In this document: piece after piece, positions 43,944-53,316 of the stretch
Layout: every line of letters begins with the position of its first letter
How positions within the stretch are numbered: the stretch's first letter is position 1
Assembly: GCA_947581855.1 (NCBI GenBank)
Contig: CANPVZ010000003.1
Coordinates: 124,001-188,000, forward strand
Direction: 5' to 3'
Source: an uncultured Phocaeicola sp.
GTDB taxonomy: Bacteria > Bacteroidota > Bacteroidia > Bacteroidales > Bacteroidaceae
Length of the DNA stretch: 64,000 nucleotides
The notes under the pieces: generated by a model
What the model was told of the DNA's origin: nothing
What the model saw: only the letters and a program-made list of their open reading frames with translations
Databases searched by the model: none
Position numbers and translations under genes: made by a program

Positions 43944-45596
43944 ATGGTAGAAAGATTTTTAAAACAGACATCATTTGTTTCTCAGGAAGATTTTATCAAA
44001 AACTTCCGTATCGAAGTTCCTGAGAATTTTAATTTCGGATATGATGTAATTGATGCTTGGGCGGCAGAACAGCCCGAAAAGAATGCTCTTTTGTGGACAA
44101 ATGATAAAGGGGAACACCGTCAGTATACATATGCTGATTTAAAGAAATATACAGATCAAACCGCCTCTTATTTCCAGAGCTTGGGAATTGGAAAAGGAGA
44201 TATGGTCATGTTGATATTGAAACGGCGCTATGAGTTTTGGTACTCTATCATTGCCCTGCACAAATTGGGGGCAGTGGCTATTCCTGCCACGCATTTGCTG
44301 ACAAAAAAGGATATCGTATATCGTTGCAATGCTGCGAGCATTAAAATGATTGTAGCGGCAGGCGAAGAAGTTATCCTGCAACACATACAAGATGCGTTGC
44401 CCGATTCTCCCACTGTAGAGAAGGTGGTAAGCACTGGACCGTATCTTCCGCAAGGGTTCGAAGATTTTGCGAAAGGTATTGACTCGGCTGCTCCTTTTGT
44501 TCGTCCGGAGAAAGTGAATACCAATGATGATATCTCGTTGATGTATTTTACTTCGGGAACTACCGGTGAGCCTAAGATGGTGGCCCATGATTTTACTTAT
44601 CCGCTTGGGCATATCACTACCGGAAACTTCTGGCACAACTTGCATGAAAACAGTCTGCATCTGACCATTGCCGACACCGGTTGGGGAAAAGCTGTATGGG
44701 GAAAGCTGTACGGACAGATGATAGCCGGTGCCAATGTATTTGTTTACGACCATGAGAAATTTACTCCGGCCGAGATATTGAAGAAAATCCATGATTATCA
44801 TATCACTTCGCTTTGTGCGCCTCCTACTATTTACCGTTTCCTGATTCGGGAAGATTTGAGCAAATACGACCTCTCTTCCTTAGAATATTGCACCACTGCG
44901 GGTGAAGCGCTTAACTCTGCCGTATATGATACTTTTAAAGAACTGACCGGCATCCGTTTGATGGAAGGATTCGGACAGACTGAGACGACCCTTACATTGG
45001 GAACTTTCCCTTGGATGCAACCGAAACCGGGAAGTATGGGTGTGCCCAATCCACAGTATGATATTGATTTGTTGACTCCGGATGGGCGTTCGGCTGAAGA
45101 CGGCGAACAAGGGCAGATTGTGATTCATACAAGCAATGGAAAACCATTGGGATTATTTAAAGAATACTATCGAAATCAAGAACTTACCGATGAAGCTTGG
45201 CATGACGGAATCTATTATACCGGCGATGTGGCTTGGCGTGATGAAGATGGTTATTATTGGTTTGTAGGCCGTGCCGATGATGTAATTAAAAGTTCCGGTT
45301 ATCGTATCGGCCCGTTCGAAGTGGAAAGCGCATTGATGACTCACAAAGCTGTGGTGGAATGCGCCATTACAGGTGTGCCCGATGAAATTCGCGGTCAAGT
45401 GGTAAAAGCTACTATCGTATTGGCAAAGGATTATAAGGCGAAAGCCGGTCCCGACTTGGTAAAAGAATTGCAAGATCATGTGAAACGGGTAACAGCTCCT
45501 TATAAATATCCGCGCGTAATTGAATTTGTGGATGAACTCCCTAAGACCATTAGCGGGAAGATTCGCCGTGTGGAGATTCGGCAAAAAGACAATTAA
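43944..45596 (+). CDS. AMP-dependent acyl-CoA synthetase (acetyl/medium-chain type)
   Basis: 550 residues, ANL superfamily. The ATP-loop YFTSGTTGEPKMV lies near residue 200, then YCTTAGEALN, GFGQTETTLT, YYTGDVAWRDEDGYYWFVGRADDVIKSSG and the C-terminal lysine motif PKTISGKIRRVEIR. It activates a carboxylic acid to its acyl-CoA via an acyl-AMP; sequence resembles acetyl-CoA synthetase-like and medium-chain ligases, and the exact acid is not determinable. The 4-nt gap to the XRE-cupin regulator suggests coupled control. Confidence 0.9.
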   Translation: MVERFLKQTSFVSQEDFIKNFRIEVPENFNFGYDVIDAWAAEQPEKNALLWTNDKGEHRQYTYADLKKYTDQTASYFQSLGIGKGDMVMLILKRRYEFWYSIIALHKLGAVAIPATHLLTKKDIVYRCNAASIKMIVAAGEEVILQHIQDALPDSPTVEKVVSTGPYLPQGFEDFAKGIDSAAPFVRPEKVNTNDDISLMYFTSGTTGEPKMVAHDFTYPLGHITTGNFWHNLHENSLHLTIADTGWGKAVWGKLYGQMIAGANVFVYDHEKFTPAEILKKIHDYHITSLCAPPTIYRFLIREDLSKYDLSSLEYCTTAGEALNSAVYDTFKELTGIRLMEGFGQTETTLTLGTFPWMQPKPGSMGVPNPQYDIDLLTPDGRSAEDGEQGQIVIHTSNGKPLGLFKEYYRNQELTDEAWHDGIYYTGDVAWRDEDGYYWFVGRADDVIKSSGYRIGPFEVESALMTHKAVVECAITGVPDEIRGQVVKATIVLAKDYKAKAGPDLVKELQDHVKRVTAPYKYPRVIEFVDELPKTISGKIRRVEIRQKDN

Positions 45597-46034
45597 CCTG
45601 TCTTGAGAACAGTGAGAAGGGGACAAGCTTCCTTTCAACAGCATTCTTCATATGTGTGGGGATACGTGAGGACGGAGTCTTTTAAAATGTCTTATTTTCT
45701 CTATATTATTTTAGATCAGTACAAGTTTTCGTAAATCAATAGATTTGACGAGAATTTGTGCTGATTTATTTTTATAAAAACTTTTTAGGTATAATTCAAG
45801 AGAAAAGCAGATATTGTTTTTGGGATTTACCATGTAAGGGACACCTATCTGTTTTTATTTGTGAGTTCCGCTTCTTTTTCCATATTAATATGTTATTTTC
45901 CAAAATTCCTTGTAAGATTCAAAGAATATGTGTATATTGGGTGACACAATAACGAGGGAATAAAATAACAATATTGGTTGTCGCTTTAGAACCTTATGAT
46001 TAGGTGTATTGTTTAATATTAAAAAAGAAAAACT
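45597..46034. other. Intergenic stretch without a recognised gene
   Basis: AT-rich sequence between the acyl-CoA ligase and DUF2007 genes. A short open frame at 45758-45952 lacks coding character. No TAnnTTTG box was found close to the DUF2007 gene. Confidence 0.5.
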
Positions 46035-46277
46035 ATGTCAACAAGATCTTACGGCTCATTGGTGGAAGTCTTTAGAGGCGACCTTTGGGAGGCAGAATTA
46101 GTGAAAGGTTTGTTAGAAGCAAATGGTGTGCAGGCAATGCTTAAGGACGAGACCTTGGGCGTAGTGACTTCCCCTTATATCAATATCGGCGGAGGCGGTG
46201 TTGTGGTCTTGGTGAATAAGGAAGAACAAGTATATGCCGAGAAAGTAGTAAGGGAAAATACGAAAAAGAAAGTTTGA
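46035..46277 (+). CDS. DUF2007 small protein
   Basis: 80 residues. SLVEVFRGDLWEAELVKGLLEANGVQAMLKDE followed by GGGVVVLVNKEEQVYAEKVV is the complete DUF2007 domain, a ferredoxin-like fold annotated as a putative signal-transducing protein without a tested function. It stands alone, followed by a strong terminator. Confidence 0.8.
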   Translation: MSTRSYGSLVEVFRGDLWEAELVKGLLEANGVQAMLKDETLGVVTSPYINIGGGGVVVLVNKEEQVYAEKVVRENTKKKV

Positions 46278-46313
46278 CACAAAGTTGTTTCTTTACGGGA
46301 TTTTCTCTGTAAT

Positions 46314-46358
46314 AAAGCGGGAGAATATGCAATCTATATGCATATTCTTTCGCTTTTA
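46314..46358 (+). terminator. Terminator after the DUF2007 gene
   Basis: An 18-nt arm (46314-46331) pairs with 46339-46356 including two G-U pairs, with a 7-nt loop and a TTTT end. Confidence 0.75.
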
Positions 46359-46413
46359 TGCTTATCTAGTTAAATAAAGTGGTTATTTATACCAAACTCT
46401 GGAAGATATTCTT

Positions 46414-46421
46414 TATTTTTG
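46414..46421 (+). promoter_or_regulatory. -7 element of the proBA operon
   Basis: TATTTTTG, 120 nt before proB. No clear -33 TTTG. The leader is long enough to hold a regulatory structure, but none was recognised. Confidence 0.45.
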
Positions 46422-46541
46422 CATGGTAAAGATTAGGAAGAAGAGGTGCCAATGAACTGTTTTCCCACTGATTCGGATGGTAACAGGGAAAATTGCGGCA
46501 TGTTTGAAGAAAGATAGTTTTTATAATCAAGTGTCGGAAGA

Positions 46542-47633
46542 ATGAATCACTCTCAGTATACAAGGATAGCCGTAAAGGTGGGTAGTAATGTTTTAACTCG
46601 TAAAGACGGAACTTTGGATGTTACCCGCATGTCCGCTTTGGTGGATCAGATAGCGGAATTACGTAAGTCGGGAATAGAAATTATCCTGATATCATCGGGG
46701 GCTGTCGCTTCCGGGCGTAGTGAATTGAAACCCTCTAAAAAATTAGATAGTGTGGAACAACGCCAATTGTTCTCGGCTATAGGGCAGGCAAAGCTTATCA
46801 ATAGATATTATGAACTTTTCAGGGAACATCAAATTCCCGTAGGGCAAGTGCTTACAACAAAGGAGAACTTCGGAACCCGCCGCCATTATCTGAATCAGCG
46901 GAATTGCATGAGAGTGATGCTGGCAAATGGCGTGCTTCCTATTGTGAATGAAAATGATACCATATCCGTCACGGAGCTGATGTTTACCGATAACGATGAA
47001 TTGTCGGGTTTGATAGCTTCTATGATGGATGTGCAGGCATTGGTCATTTTAAGTAATATTGACGGAATCTATACCGGTTCGCCTGCTGACCCTGCTTCTA
47101 CCGTAATTCGGGAAGTGGAACCGGGTAAGGATTTATCCGATTATATACAGGCTGAAAAGTCTGGTTTTGGAAGAGGAGGGATGCTTACAAAGACTAATAT
47201 TGCGCGTAAAGTTGCCGATGAAGGAATTACGGTATTCATTGCCAACGGGAAAAAGGACGAAATATTGGTTGATTTGATGGAACATCCCATGACGACGGTA
47301 TGCACGCGGTTTCTCCCTTCACAAACAGAGGTTTCCAGTGTGAAGAAATGGATAGCTCATTCGGAAGGTTTTGCGAAAGGAGCCATTTACCTGAATAGTT
47401 GCGTAACCGAAGTGATACGTGGAAACAAAGCGGTGAGTATATTGCCGGTGGGAGTGACCCGTATCGAGGGAGAGTTCGAGAAAGACGACATTGTGCGTGT
47501 AATGGATTGTAATGGAATACAAATCGGTGTGGGCAAAACGAGTTTCAGCTCAGAACAGGCCGCTAAAATGATTGGGCTACATGGGAAGAAACCGTTGGTT
47601 CATTATGATTATTTATATTTGGAAGGATGCTAA
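46542..47633 (+). CDS. proB: Glutamate 5-kinase
   Basis: 363 residues. The amino acid kinase domain (about 1-255) shows [41 protein letters not shown] and [10 protein letters not shown]-terminal PUA domain follows ([39 protein letters not shown]). It phosphorylates glutamate, the first step of proline synthesis. The stop codon overlaps proA by 7 nt. Confidence 0.95.
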   Translation: MNHSQYTRIAVKVGSNVLTRKDGTLDVTRMSALVDQIAELRKSGIEIILISSGAVASGRSELKPSKKLDSVEQRQLFSAIGQAKLINRYYELFREHQIPVGQVLTTKENFGTRRHYLNQRNCMRVMLANGVLPIVNENDTISVTELMFTDNDELSGLIASMMDVQALVILSNIDGIYTGSPADPASTVIREVEPGKDLSDYIQAEKSGFGRGGMLTKTNIARKVADEGITVFIANGKKDEILVDLMEHPMTTVCTRFLPSQTEVSSVKKWIAHSEGFAKGAIYLNSCVTEVIRGNKAVSILPVGVTRIEGEFEKDDIVRVMDCNGIQIGVGKTSFSSEQAAKMIGLHGKKPLVHYDYLYLEGC

Positions 47634-48874
47634 CAGAAACATTTGAACAGGTGCAACGGGCAAGCCGCAGCTTGTCGTTGCTTGGCGATGAGAAGATTAA
47701 CGAAATCATCAGAGCAGTAGCCGATGAAGCGGTCAGACAGAGCGATTTCATTTTGGCGGAAAATCGTAAAGACTTGGAAAAGATGGGGACAGGCGATCCG
47801 AGATACGACCGTTTGAAATTGACTCTTCCCCGTTTGGAGGGGATTGCCTCCGATATGAGAAATGTGTCGATATTGCCTTCTCCATTGGGACGTGTACTGA
47901 AACGCAGTATTCGGCCCAACGGTATGGTGCTGACTCGTATCAGCGTTCCGTTCGGAGTCATCGGTATTGTCTACGAGGCTCGTCCCAATGTTACCTTTGA
48001 TGTCTTCTCCCTGTGCTTGAAGTCGGGAAATGCCTGCGTATTGAAAGGAGGAAGTGATGCTGTCCATTCCAACAGGGCAATAATAAAGGTGATTCATTCT
48101 GTTTTGGAACGCATGGGAGTGGATACGCATGTGGTGGAACTTTTGCCTTCCGACAGGGAATCGACTGCTGAATTGCTGAATGCGATAGGTTATGTAGATC
48201 TTCTTATACCGCGAGGAAGCAGCAGCTTGATTAAGTTTGTGAGAGATAATGCCAAGGTGCCGGTCATAGAAACCGGAGCCGGTATTTGTCATACTTATTT
48301 CGATGAATTCGGCGACGTGGAGAAAGGTGCAAAGATTATTTTCAATGCTAAAACGCGCAGAGTGAGTGTTTGTAACGCACTTGATTGTGTGTTGGTTCAC
48401 GAAAAAAAACTGGCTGATTTGCCGGCATTGTGCGAGAAACTGAAGGAATATAATGTAGTTATTTATGCGGATGAACCGGCTTATACGGCTCTCGAAGGGC
48501 ATTATCCGGCAGAACTGTTGTTGCCGGCCACCGAGGATAGTTTCGGCACGGAATTTCTTTCTTACCGTATGGCTGTTAAGACGGTTTCTTCTCTGGAAGT
48601 CGCATTAGAACATATTCGTATTTACGGTTCGAAACATAGCGAATGTATCGTGACGGAAAATGAAGTATCGGCAGAAACCTTTATCCAGCGTGTAGATGCG
48701 GCGTGTGTTTATACAAATGTTTCCACTGCATTTACGGATGGGGCACAGTTCGGATTGGGAGCGGAAATTGGCATCAGTACCCAGAAACTTCATGCTCGTG
48801 GTCCGATGGGACTGGAAGAGCTGACTTCTTATAAGTGGGTTATTAAAGGAAACGGACAGATAAGAGAATCGTAG
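47627..48874 (+). CDS. proA: Glutamate-5-semialdehyde dehydrogenase (gamma-glutamyl phosphate reductase)
   Basis: 415 residues, aldehyde-dehydrogenase superfamily. Family text includes [48 protein letters not shown], the catalytic-cysteine segment [14 protein letters not shown] and [19 protein letters not shown]. It reduces gamma-glutamyl phosphate to glutamate semialdehyde with NADPH, the second step of proline synthesis. The overlap with proB implies coupled translation. Confidence 0.95.
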   Translation: MLTETFEQVQRASRSLSLLGDEKINEIIRAVADEAVRQSDFILAENRKDLEKMGTGDPRYDRLKLTLPRLEGIASDMRNVSILPSPLGRVLKRSIRPNGMVLTRISVPFGVIGIVYEARPNVTFDVFSLCLKSGNACVLKGGSDAVHSNRAIIKVIHSVLERMGVDTHVVELLPSDRESTAELLNAIGYVDLLIPRGSSSLIKFVRDNAKVPVIETGAGICHTYFDEFGDVEKGAKIIFNAKTRRVSVCNALDCVLVHEKKLADLPALCEKLKEYNVVIYADEPAYTALEGHYPAELLLPATEDSFGTEFLSYRMAVKTVSSLEVALEHIRIYGSKHSECIVTENEVSAETFIQRVDAACVYTNVSTAFTDGAQFGLGAEIGISTQKLHARGPMGLEELTSYKWVIKGNGQIRES

Positions 48875-49075
48875 TTAATAGGAGGAGTAGGAGAACGGGA
48901 ATGATACCGGTGTGGATTGAATACCGATTTTATACCGATGTATACGGGATAATCGGATTTTAATTCTTTCCTGAGCAAATAAGGTAATAATTTCTGAGCG
49001 AAGTAATCTTTTTTCAATTCGGGACAAGGTGAGTCTGCAAAACTTGAGTAAATAATTAAAATCAATAAAATAAAG

Positions 49076-50032
49076 ATGAGGAATTTTACATGTGTACAAG
49101 ACTTGGGCGACTTGAAGTCGGCTCTGCAAGAGGCTTTTGAGATAAAGAAAGACCGGTTTAAATATGTTGAACTGGGACGTAACAAAACATTGATGATGAT
49201 TTTTTTCAACTCAAGTTTGCGTACCCGTTTGAGTACCCAGAAAGCGGCTTTGAATCTGGGCATGAATGTCATTGTACTGGATATCAATCAAGGAGCATGG
49301 AAGTTGGAAACAGAACGCGGCGTGATAATGGATGGTGATAAACCCGAACATTTGCTGGAGGCTATTCCGGTAATGGGATGTTATTGTGATGTAATAGGCG
49401 TGCGTTCTTTTGCCCGTTTTGAGAATAAAGAAGTTGATTATAACGAGGTGATTTTAAACCAGTTTATTAAATATTCCGGTAAACCGGTATTTTCTATGGA
49501 AGCGGCTACCCGTCACCCGTTGCAAAGTTTTGCCGATTTGATTACCATTGAAGAATACAAGAAGACGCCCCGCCCGAAAGTGGTAATGACATGGGCGCCG
49601 CATCCGCGTCCGTTGCCTCAGGCCGTGCCCAACTCATTTGCCGAATGGATGAATGCCACAGAGTATGAGTTTGTGATAACTCATCCCGAAGGATACGAGT
49701 TGGATGCGAAGTTTGTAGGAAACGCAAAGGTAGAGTACGATCAGATGAAGGCCTTTGAAGGGGCGGATTTTGTATATGCCAAAAACTGGGCCGCTTATAC
49801 AGGAAACAATTATGGACAGATATTGAGTACCGATCGTGCCTGGACGGTGAGCGACAGACAGATGGGCGTAACGAACAATGCCTATTTCATGCACTGTCTG
49901 CCTGTCCGTCGCAATATGATTGTTACGGACGATGTGATAGAAAGTCCGCAATCTATTGTGATACCGGAGGCTGCAAACCGTGAAATTTCTGCAACAGTAG
50001 TGTTGAAACGGATATTGGAAGGTTTGGAATAG
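49076..50032 (+). CDS. argF': N-succinylornithine carbamoyltransferase
   Basis: 318 residues. The carbamoyl-phosphate motif NSSLRTRLST lies at about 45-54 and the HCLPVRRN motif near the C-terminus. Proline is at position 90 (DGDKP90EHLL). In the characterised Bacteroides fragilis enzyme, Pro90 selects N-succinyl-L-ornithine where the Xanthomonas acetylornithine enzyme has Glu92, so the succinyl route of arginine synthesis is predicted. It follows proA by 201 nt; shared transcription with proBA is possible because no promoter box was found in the gap. Confidence 0.93.
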   Translation: MRNFTCVQDLGDLKSALQEAFEIKKDRFKYVELGRNKTLMMIFFNSSLRTRLSTQKAALNLGMNVIVLDINQGAWKLETERGVIMDGDKPEHLLEAIPVMGCYCDVIGVRSFARFENKEVDYNEVILNQFIKYSGKPVFSMEAATRHPLQSFADLITIEEYKKTPRPKVVMTWAPHPRPLPQAVPNSFAEWMNATEYEFVITHPEGYELDAKFVGNAKVEYDQMKAFEGADFVYAKNWAAYTGNNYGQILSTDRAWTVSDRQMGVTNNAYFMHCLPVRRNMIVTDDVIESPQSIVIPEAANREISATVVLKRILEGLE

Positions 50033-50171
50033 TTATCGGGTATTCTTTCGGAAGTATATAGGTAACAAGCAGAAAGGCGTATTTTAAATTCTTCTCGATG
50101 CTAGGTGGAAAAAATGTTTTGTGTCCGAAGAGGGTTATCGAATAACACAATATAAGCTAATCTGAAAGAAT

Positions 50172-50265
50172 AAAAGAAGACGTTGCTAAAGGAAAAACGG
50201 TTTTCTCATATAAAAAGGAATTGCATACCTTGATGGAAAATCGTTCTTTAGTAACGTCTTCTTTT
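50172..50265 (+). terminator. Long-stem hairpin after the SOTCase gene
   Basis: 20-nt arms (50172-50191 and 50246-50265, one mismatch) enclose a 54-nt loop that itself holds a small GAAAA/TTTTC hairpin; the distal arm ends in TTTT. Candidate terminator or structured RNA. Confidence 0.55.
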
Positions 50266-50329
50266 TGCAGAATAATAAGGTGTTTAAATTTTTCTTTTCC
50301 GTAATAAACGAATAATCTCTGTTTTACCT

Positions 50330-50462
50330 CTCTGAATCCCTTTGCTGGTGGGCGTTTCAAAGTTGTGCACAAACGCAACCTTCGTTTGTGCACAATTCTA
50401 CTTGCCGTTTGTGCACAAATGAAGGTCGCGTTTGTGCATAAATAGATGTTGTATTTGTGCAC
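50330..50462. repeat. Dispersed intergenic element with a 23-bp-period GTGCAC array, copy 2
   Basis: The leader CCTTTGCTGGTGGGCGTTTC (50339-50358) is followed by GTGCAC or GTGCAT cores starting at 50365, 50388, 50411, 50434 and 50457, all exactly 23 bp apart. Leader, order and several inter-core words (ACAATTCTACTTGCC) match copy 1 at 6541-6673. Confidence 0.88.
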
Positions 50463-50888
50463 ACTCCTTTTGTGTGTACATTTTTTATTGGTTATAGCAC
50501 GATATTCATGTAATTTTTCGATGATTGCCCGCTATTAGAAATCGGAAGCAGGTTCCCGCGGTGGAAATTTCTCTTGTGCATTGGAAGATGGAGCGTTTTT
50601 CCATCTCATGAAGTGAAAACGGAGATATCAAAGATACCGGGTTGGGTTGGAAATTCAGTTGCAGGTTACCTTTTGACTTCTTTAAGATATTTGGGAGTAA
50701 AAAACACACTTTTTTACTGACACTTTTAATCTTCTTCTCGTATTATATATATCTAATTAAAATATACCGCCGTGTATCTTTAAAAGAAATATTTTTGTAG
50801 GGAAGTTAACATGCTCTATTACTATGCCGATGTAATAAACCTGTTATAGGTTAGGTTTGATAAATAAGGAATTAAATTTAAAATATAT
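50463..50888. other. Leader and intergenic region before the TlpA-like gene
   Basis: No gene recognised. TATTTTTG at 50790-50797 is a candidate -7 element 91 nt before the TlpA-like start codon; no -33 TTTG is at the expected spacing. Confidence 0.45.
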
Positions 50889-52013
50889 ATGAAAAAACTA
50901 TTTATGCTTTTAATGTTGCCGCTATTCGGAGTACAATTTGGAATGGCTCAGTCCTCCGAGACGGCATCCGATAACAAAGTCTTTCAAGTGACAGGTCGGT
51001 TGGCTGAACCTTTTACCGGTAAAATATACCTTTCTTATATAAAAGACCGGTTGGAAAATCTGGATACTGTGATATTGGAAAACGGAACCGATTTCTTTTT
51101 TGAGCGAGCTATACCTCATGCTGATGTTTATAGGGTGCGTTCGCGTCCTTATTTGTTTGACATATCCGTGCTGGCAGAACCGGGAGGGAAATACGAAGTT
51201 GCAGTAGATGCAAAGAAGCAGTCTTCGCTTTATACGGTGCAGGGAGAAGAACAAACACTCTATGCAAAGTATGGAAAGCTGAAGAATGACGCTACCGGGA
51301 AACAGGCTGAAGAACTGTATAAACAGTTGGCTGAGGCCGAGACGAAAAAGGATACGATGGCTATAGAACGGTTAAGTAAGGAGGTTACGACATTATTCGA
51401 AAAAACTGAGGAAGAAAAAATGGCTTATATCCGTTTCATACCGCATACTTTTGCAGGGGTGGTTTTGGCCGGAGAACTGTTACTCTATACTTATCCCCAG
51501 TTGCGCGAGGTGTACCAAAGTCTGGATACGGTAACTTATCGTAATACATCTTCTTTCCGAAGTTTTATGCAAAAATATAAGGAGGCGGAGGATAAGTGGA
51601 TTCAGAATCGTCCGGCCCCCGATTTTATAACTCGGGATATGCAAGGGAGGGAAGTCCGTCTGTCCGACTTTAAGGGACATTATGTGCTGCTTGATTTCTG
51701 GGCTTCGTGGTGCCGTCCTTGCCGTATCAAAGCCAAAGAATTGAAGAAACAAATAAAAGAGTTAGAAAAACGAGGTATACAAGTGTGCGGCATTAGTATG
51801 GATGATAAACGGGAACTATGGGAAAAAGCCACTTCGGAGGATGGTATCATCTGGACAAACACCAGCGAACTGAAACCTTTTAAGCTGAATTCGATTGCTA
51901 CAAGTTATAAAGTTACACAATTGCCAACGCTTTTCCTGATAGACCCGCAGGGCATGATTGTGAAACAGAATCCTTCCATTGATGACTTGTTAAGGTTGAA
52001 GTGCGTGAAATAG
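50889..52013 (+). CDS. TlpA-like thiol-disulfide oxidoreductase with DUF4369-type N-terminal domain
   Basis: 374 residues with a signal peptide to about residue 20 (FGMAQS). Residues about 32-120 are a DUF4369-type beta domain (FQVTGRLAEPFTGKIYLSY), followed by a helical linker. A thioredoxin/AhpC-TSA domain occupies about 235-370: APDFITRDMQGREVRLSDFKG, active site FWASWCRPCRIKAKEL, GISMDDKRELW, and the cis-Pro loop VTQLPTLFLIDPQG. It reduces or isomerises disulfides in the periplasm. It is transcribed alone. Confidence 0.9.
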   Translation: MKKLFMLLMLPLFGVQFGMAQSSETASDNKVFQVTGRLAEPFTGKIYLSYIKDRLENLDTVILENGTDFFFERAIPHADVYRVRSRPYLFDISVLAEPGGKYEVAVDAKKQSSLYTVQGEEQTLYAKYGKLKNDATGKQAEELYKQLAEAETKKDTMAIERLSKEVTTLFEKTEEEKMAYIRFIPHTFAGVVLAGELLLYTYPQLREVYQSLDTVTYRNTSSFRSFMQKYKEAEDKWIQNRPAPDFITRDMQGREVRLSDFKGHYVLLDFWASWCRPCRIKAKELKKQIKELEKRGIQVCGISMDDKRELWEKATSEDGIIWTNTSELKPFKLNSIATSYKVTQLPTLFLIDPQGMIVKQNPSIDDLLRLKCVK

Positions 52014-52248
52014 TGATAAATTTAAAAGGAATGAGGTCGAGCTTTTGTAAGACAGGTTGATGAACCTGCTTAAAAGGTATTGTGCGTGGGCCCCATTCAT
52101 TTCAATCTTCGTTTGCTTGCGATACTAATCGATATACTGTTTTACACGTCGCTTTGTGAATCCGTCCATATCCTTGAATTTATCAAAAGAGTGCGGATTC
52201 TGTCTGTTCGAAGGCAGTCGGTGCCATAAAATTAGTTGGATGTTTCCT

Positions 52249-52635
52249 TTACTGGATAATTTCTTTTCCGGCTTTTTCCCAACCTTGTATACCTTTGTCC
52301 AGATCGTATACTTGATATCCTGCTTGAATCAATTGTTGCGCTGCTTTCTTACTGCGGCGACCGCTCTTGCAATAAACAGCCACCGGTGCATCGGCGGTTA
52401 AAAGTTGCTGCGCTACTTTGTCGAAATGTTCGTCCAAGACATTGATGTTGATAGCGCCGGGAAGATGTCCTTCGGCATATTCGGCAGCGGTGCGTACATC
52501 TACCAGTTGAACATTATTGTCTGTGATAAGTTCTCCGAACTTTTCGGTAGAAAGCGAATGAATCTCCGGTGACTTTTTGCAAGCGTAAAAGATGCCGGCA
52601 AAGAGACAGATGCTGATAAATAATATCGTTTTCAT
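52249..52635 (-). CDS. Rhodanese-domain lipoprotein
   Basis: 128 residues, lipoprotein signal with Cys19 (AGIFYA-CKKS). The rhodanese domain (about 32-125) contains VDVRTAAEYAEGHLPGAINI and the active loop VYCKSGRRSKKAA, so the catalytic cysteine is present. It probably handles sulfane sulfur or serves a redox role in the envelope. It is the last gene of the minus-strand run from the PASTA gene, 24 nt after the NigD-like gene. Confidence 0.9.
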   Translation of the reverse strand: MKTILFISICLFAGIFYACKKSPEIHSLSTEKFGELITDNNVQLVDVRTAAEYAEGHLPGAININVLDEHFDKVAQQLLTADAPVAVYCKSGRRSKKAAQQLIQAGYQVYDLDKGIQGWEKAGKEIIQ

Positions 52636-52659
52636 GATGGTAAGTATTTACATATAATC

Positions 52660-53316
52660 TCAATAAGTGAATTTCCAGGTTTTCAATCCTTCCTTATATG
52701 TATTGACCCTGAAATAAATAGAGTCACCCTTCTGTAAAGAGTAACTTTTCAAGGGAACGGAAAGATATGTTTTTTGTTCATAAGCTTCCAAGTCATTGTT
52801 TTGGTTATGATAGAGTTTCAGGTATACCTTTGTTATTCCTCCACGGGTGACCACGCTGTCTTGAATGAAATGGAATCCGTGCGTGATGTTTTGTGCTTTG
52901 GGTAAGGACACGATATTCAGATAGTTTCCTCCTCGCCACATGCTTTGTATGGAAAGCGGATCGGTTTGAATTCCATGAGAGAATTTTTCAACCGGAACGG
53001 GGATGGAGGAGAAGACAAGTTTTAGTGAATAAGCTTTAGCTAGTTTGGTCTGGATATCCGTTTTTTCATACATGCTGATAGAACGATAATAACTATCGGC
53101 TTGAAGTTCTTTGGCCGAAATGCGATTTTCTAAAGTAAATGTTTCGCCTTGGTCATTTATGATTTGGTCAATAAAATGGGAAGAGTTGACATGTGCATCC
53201 ACAAACTCTGTTACTACAGAAGGATACACGTAATTGTCATCATCATTGCAGCTTGAGCATAACAACGCAAGTAGTAGCCCGATGAGGGAAGGCAAGGTAT
53301 ATCGAGATTTTCTCAT
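52660..53316 (-). CDS. NigD-like lipoprotein
   Basis: 218 residues, lipoprotein signal with Cys23 (LLCSS-CNDDDNYVYP). The layout of an OB-like N-terminal part (FVDAHVNSSHFIDQIINDQG, SYYRSISMYEKTD) and a beta-sandwich C-terminal part (VTRGGITKVYLKLYHNQNND, SVPLKSYSLQKGDSIYFRVN) is that of the NigD-like family, common in Bacteroides with no established function. Its start overlaps the acyltransferase stop by 4 nt, so the two are translationally coupled. Confidence 0.82.
   Translation of the reverse strand: MRKSRYTLPSLIGLLLALLCSSCNDDDNYVYPSVVTEFVDAHVNSSHFIDQIINDQGETFTLENRISAKELQADSYYRSISMYEKTDIQTKLAKAYSLKLVFSSIPVPVEKFSHGIQTDPLSIQSMWRGGNYLNIVSLPKAQNITHGFHFIQDSVVTRGGITKVYLKLYHNQNNDLEAYEQKTYLSVPLKSYSLQKGDSIYFRVNTYKEGLKTWKFTY

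Noticed and set aside
45758..45952. Possible small protein of 64 codons
   Set aside because: It is rich in Phe, Tyr and Lys from A/T-rich sequence, without a ribosome binding site or coding character.
50157..50462. Minus-strand ORF of 101 codons over the GTGCAC array
   Set aside because: Its apparent repeats (CAQT, CTT) are only the translation of the 23-bp DNA repeat; there is no ribosome binding site or family.
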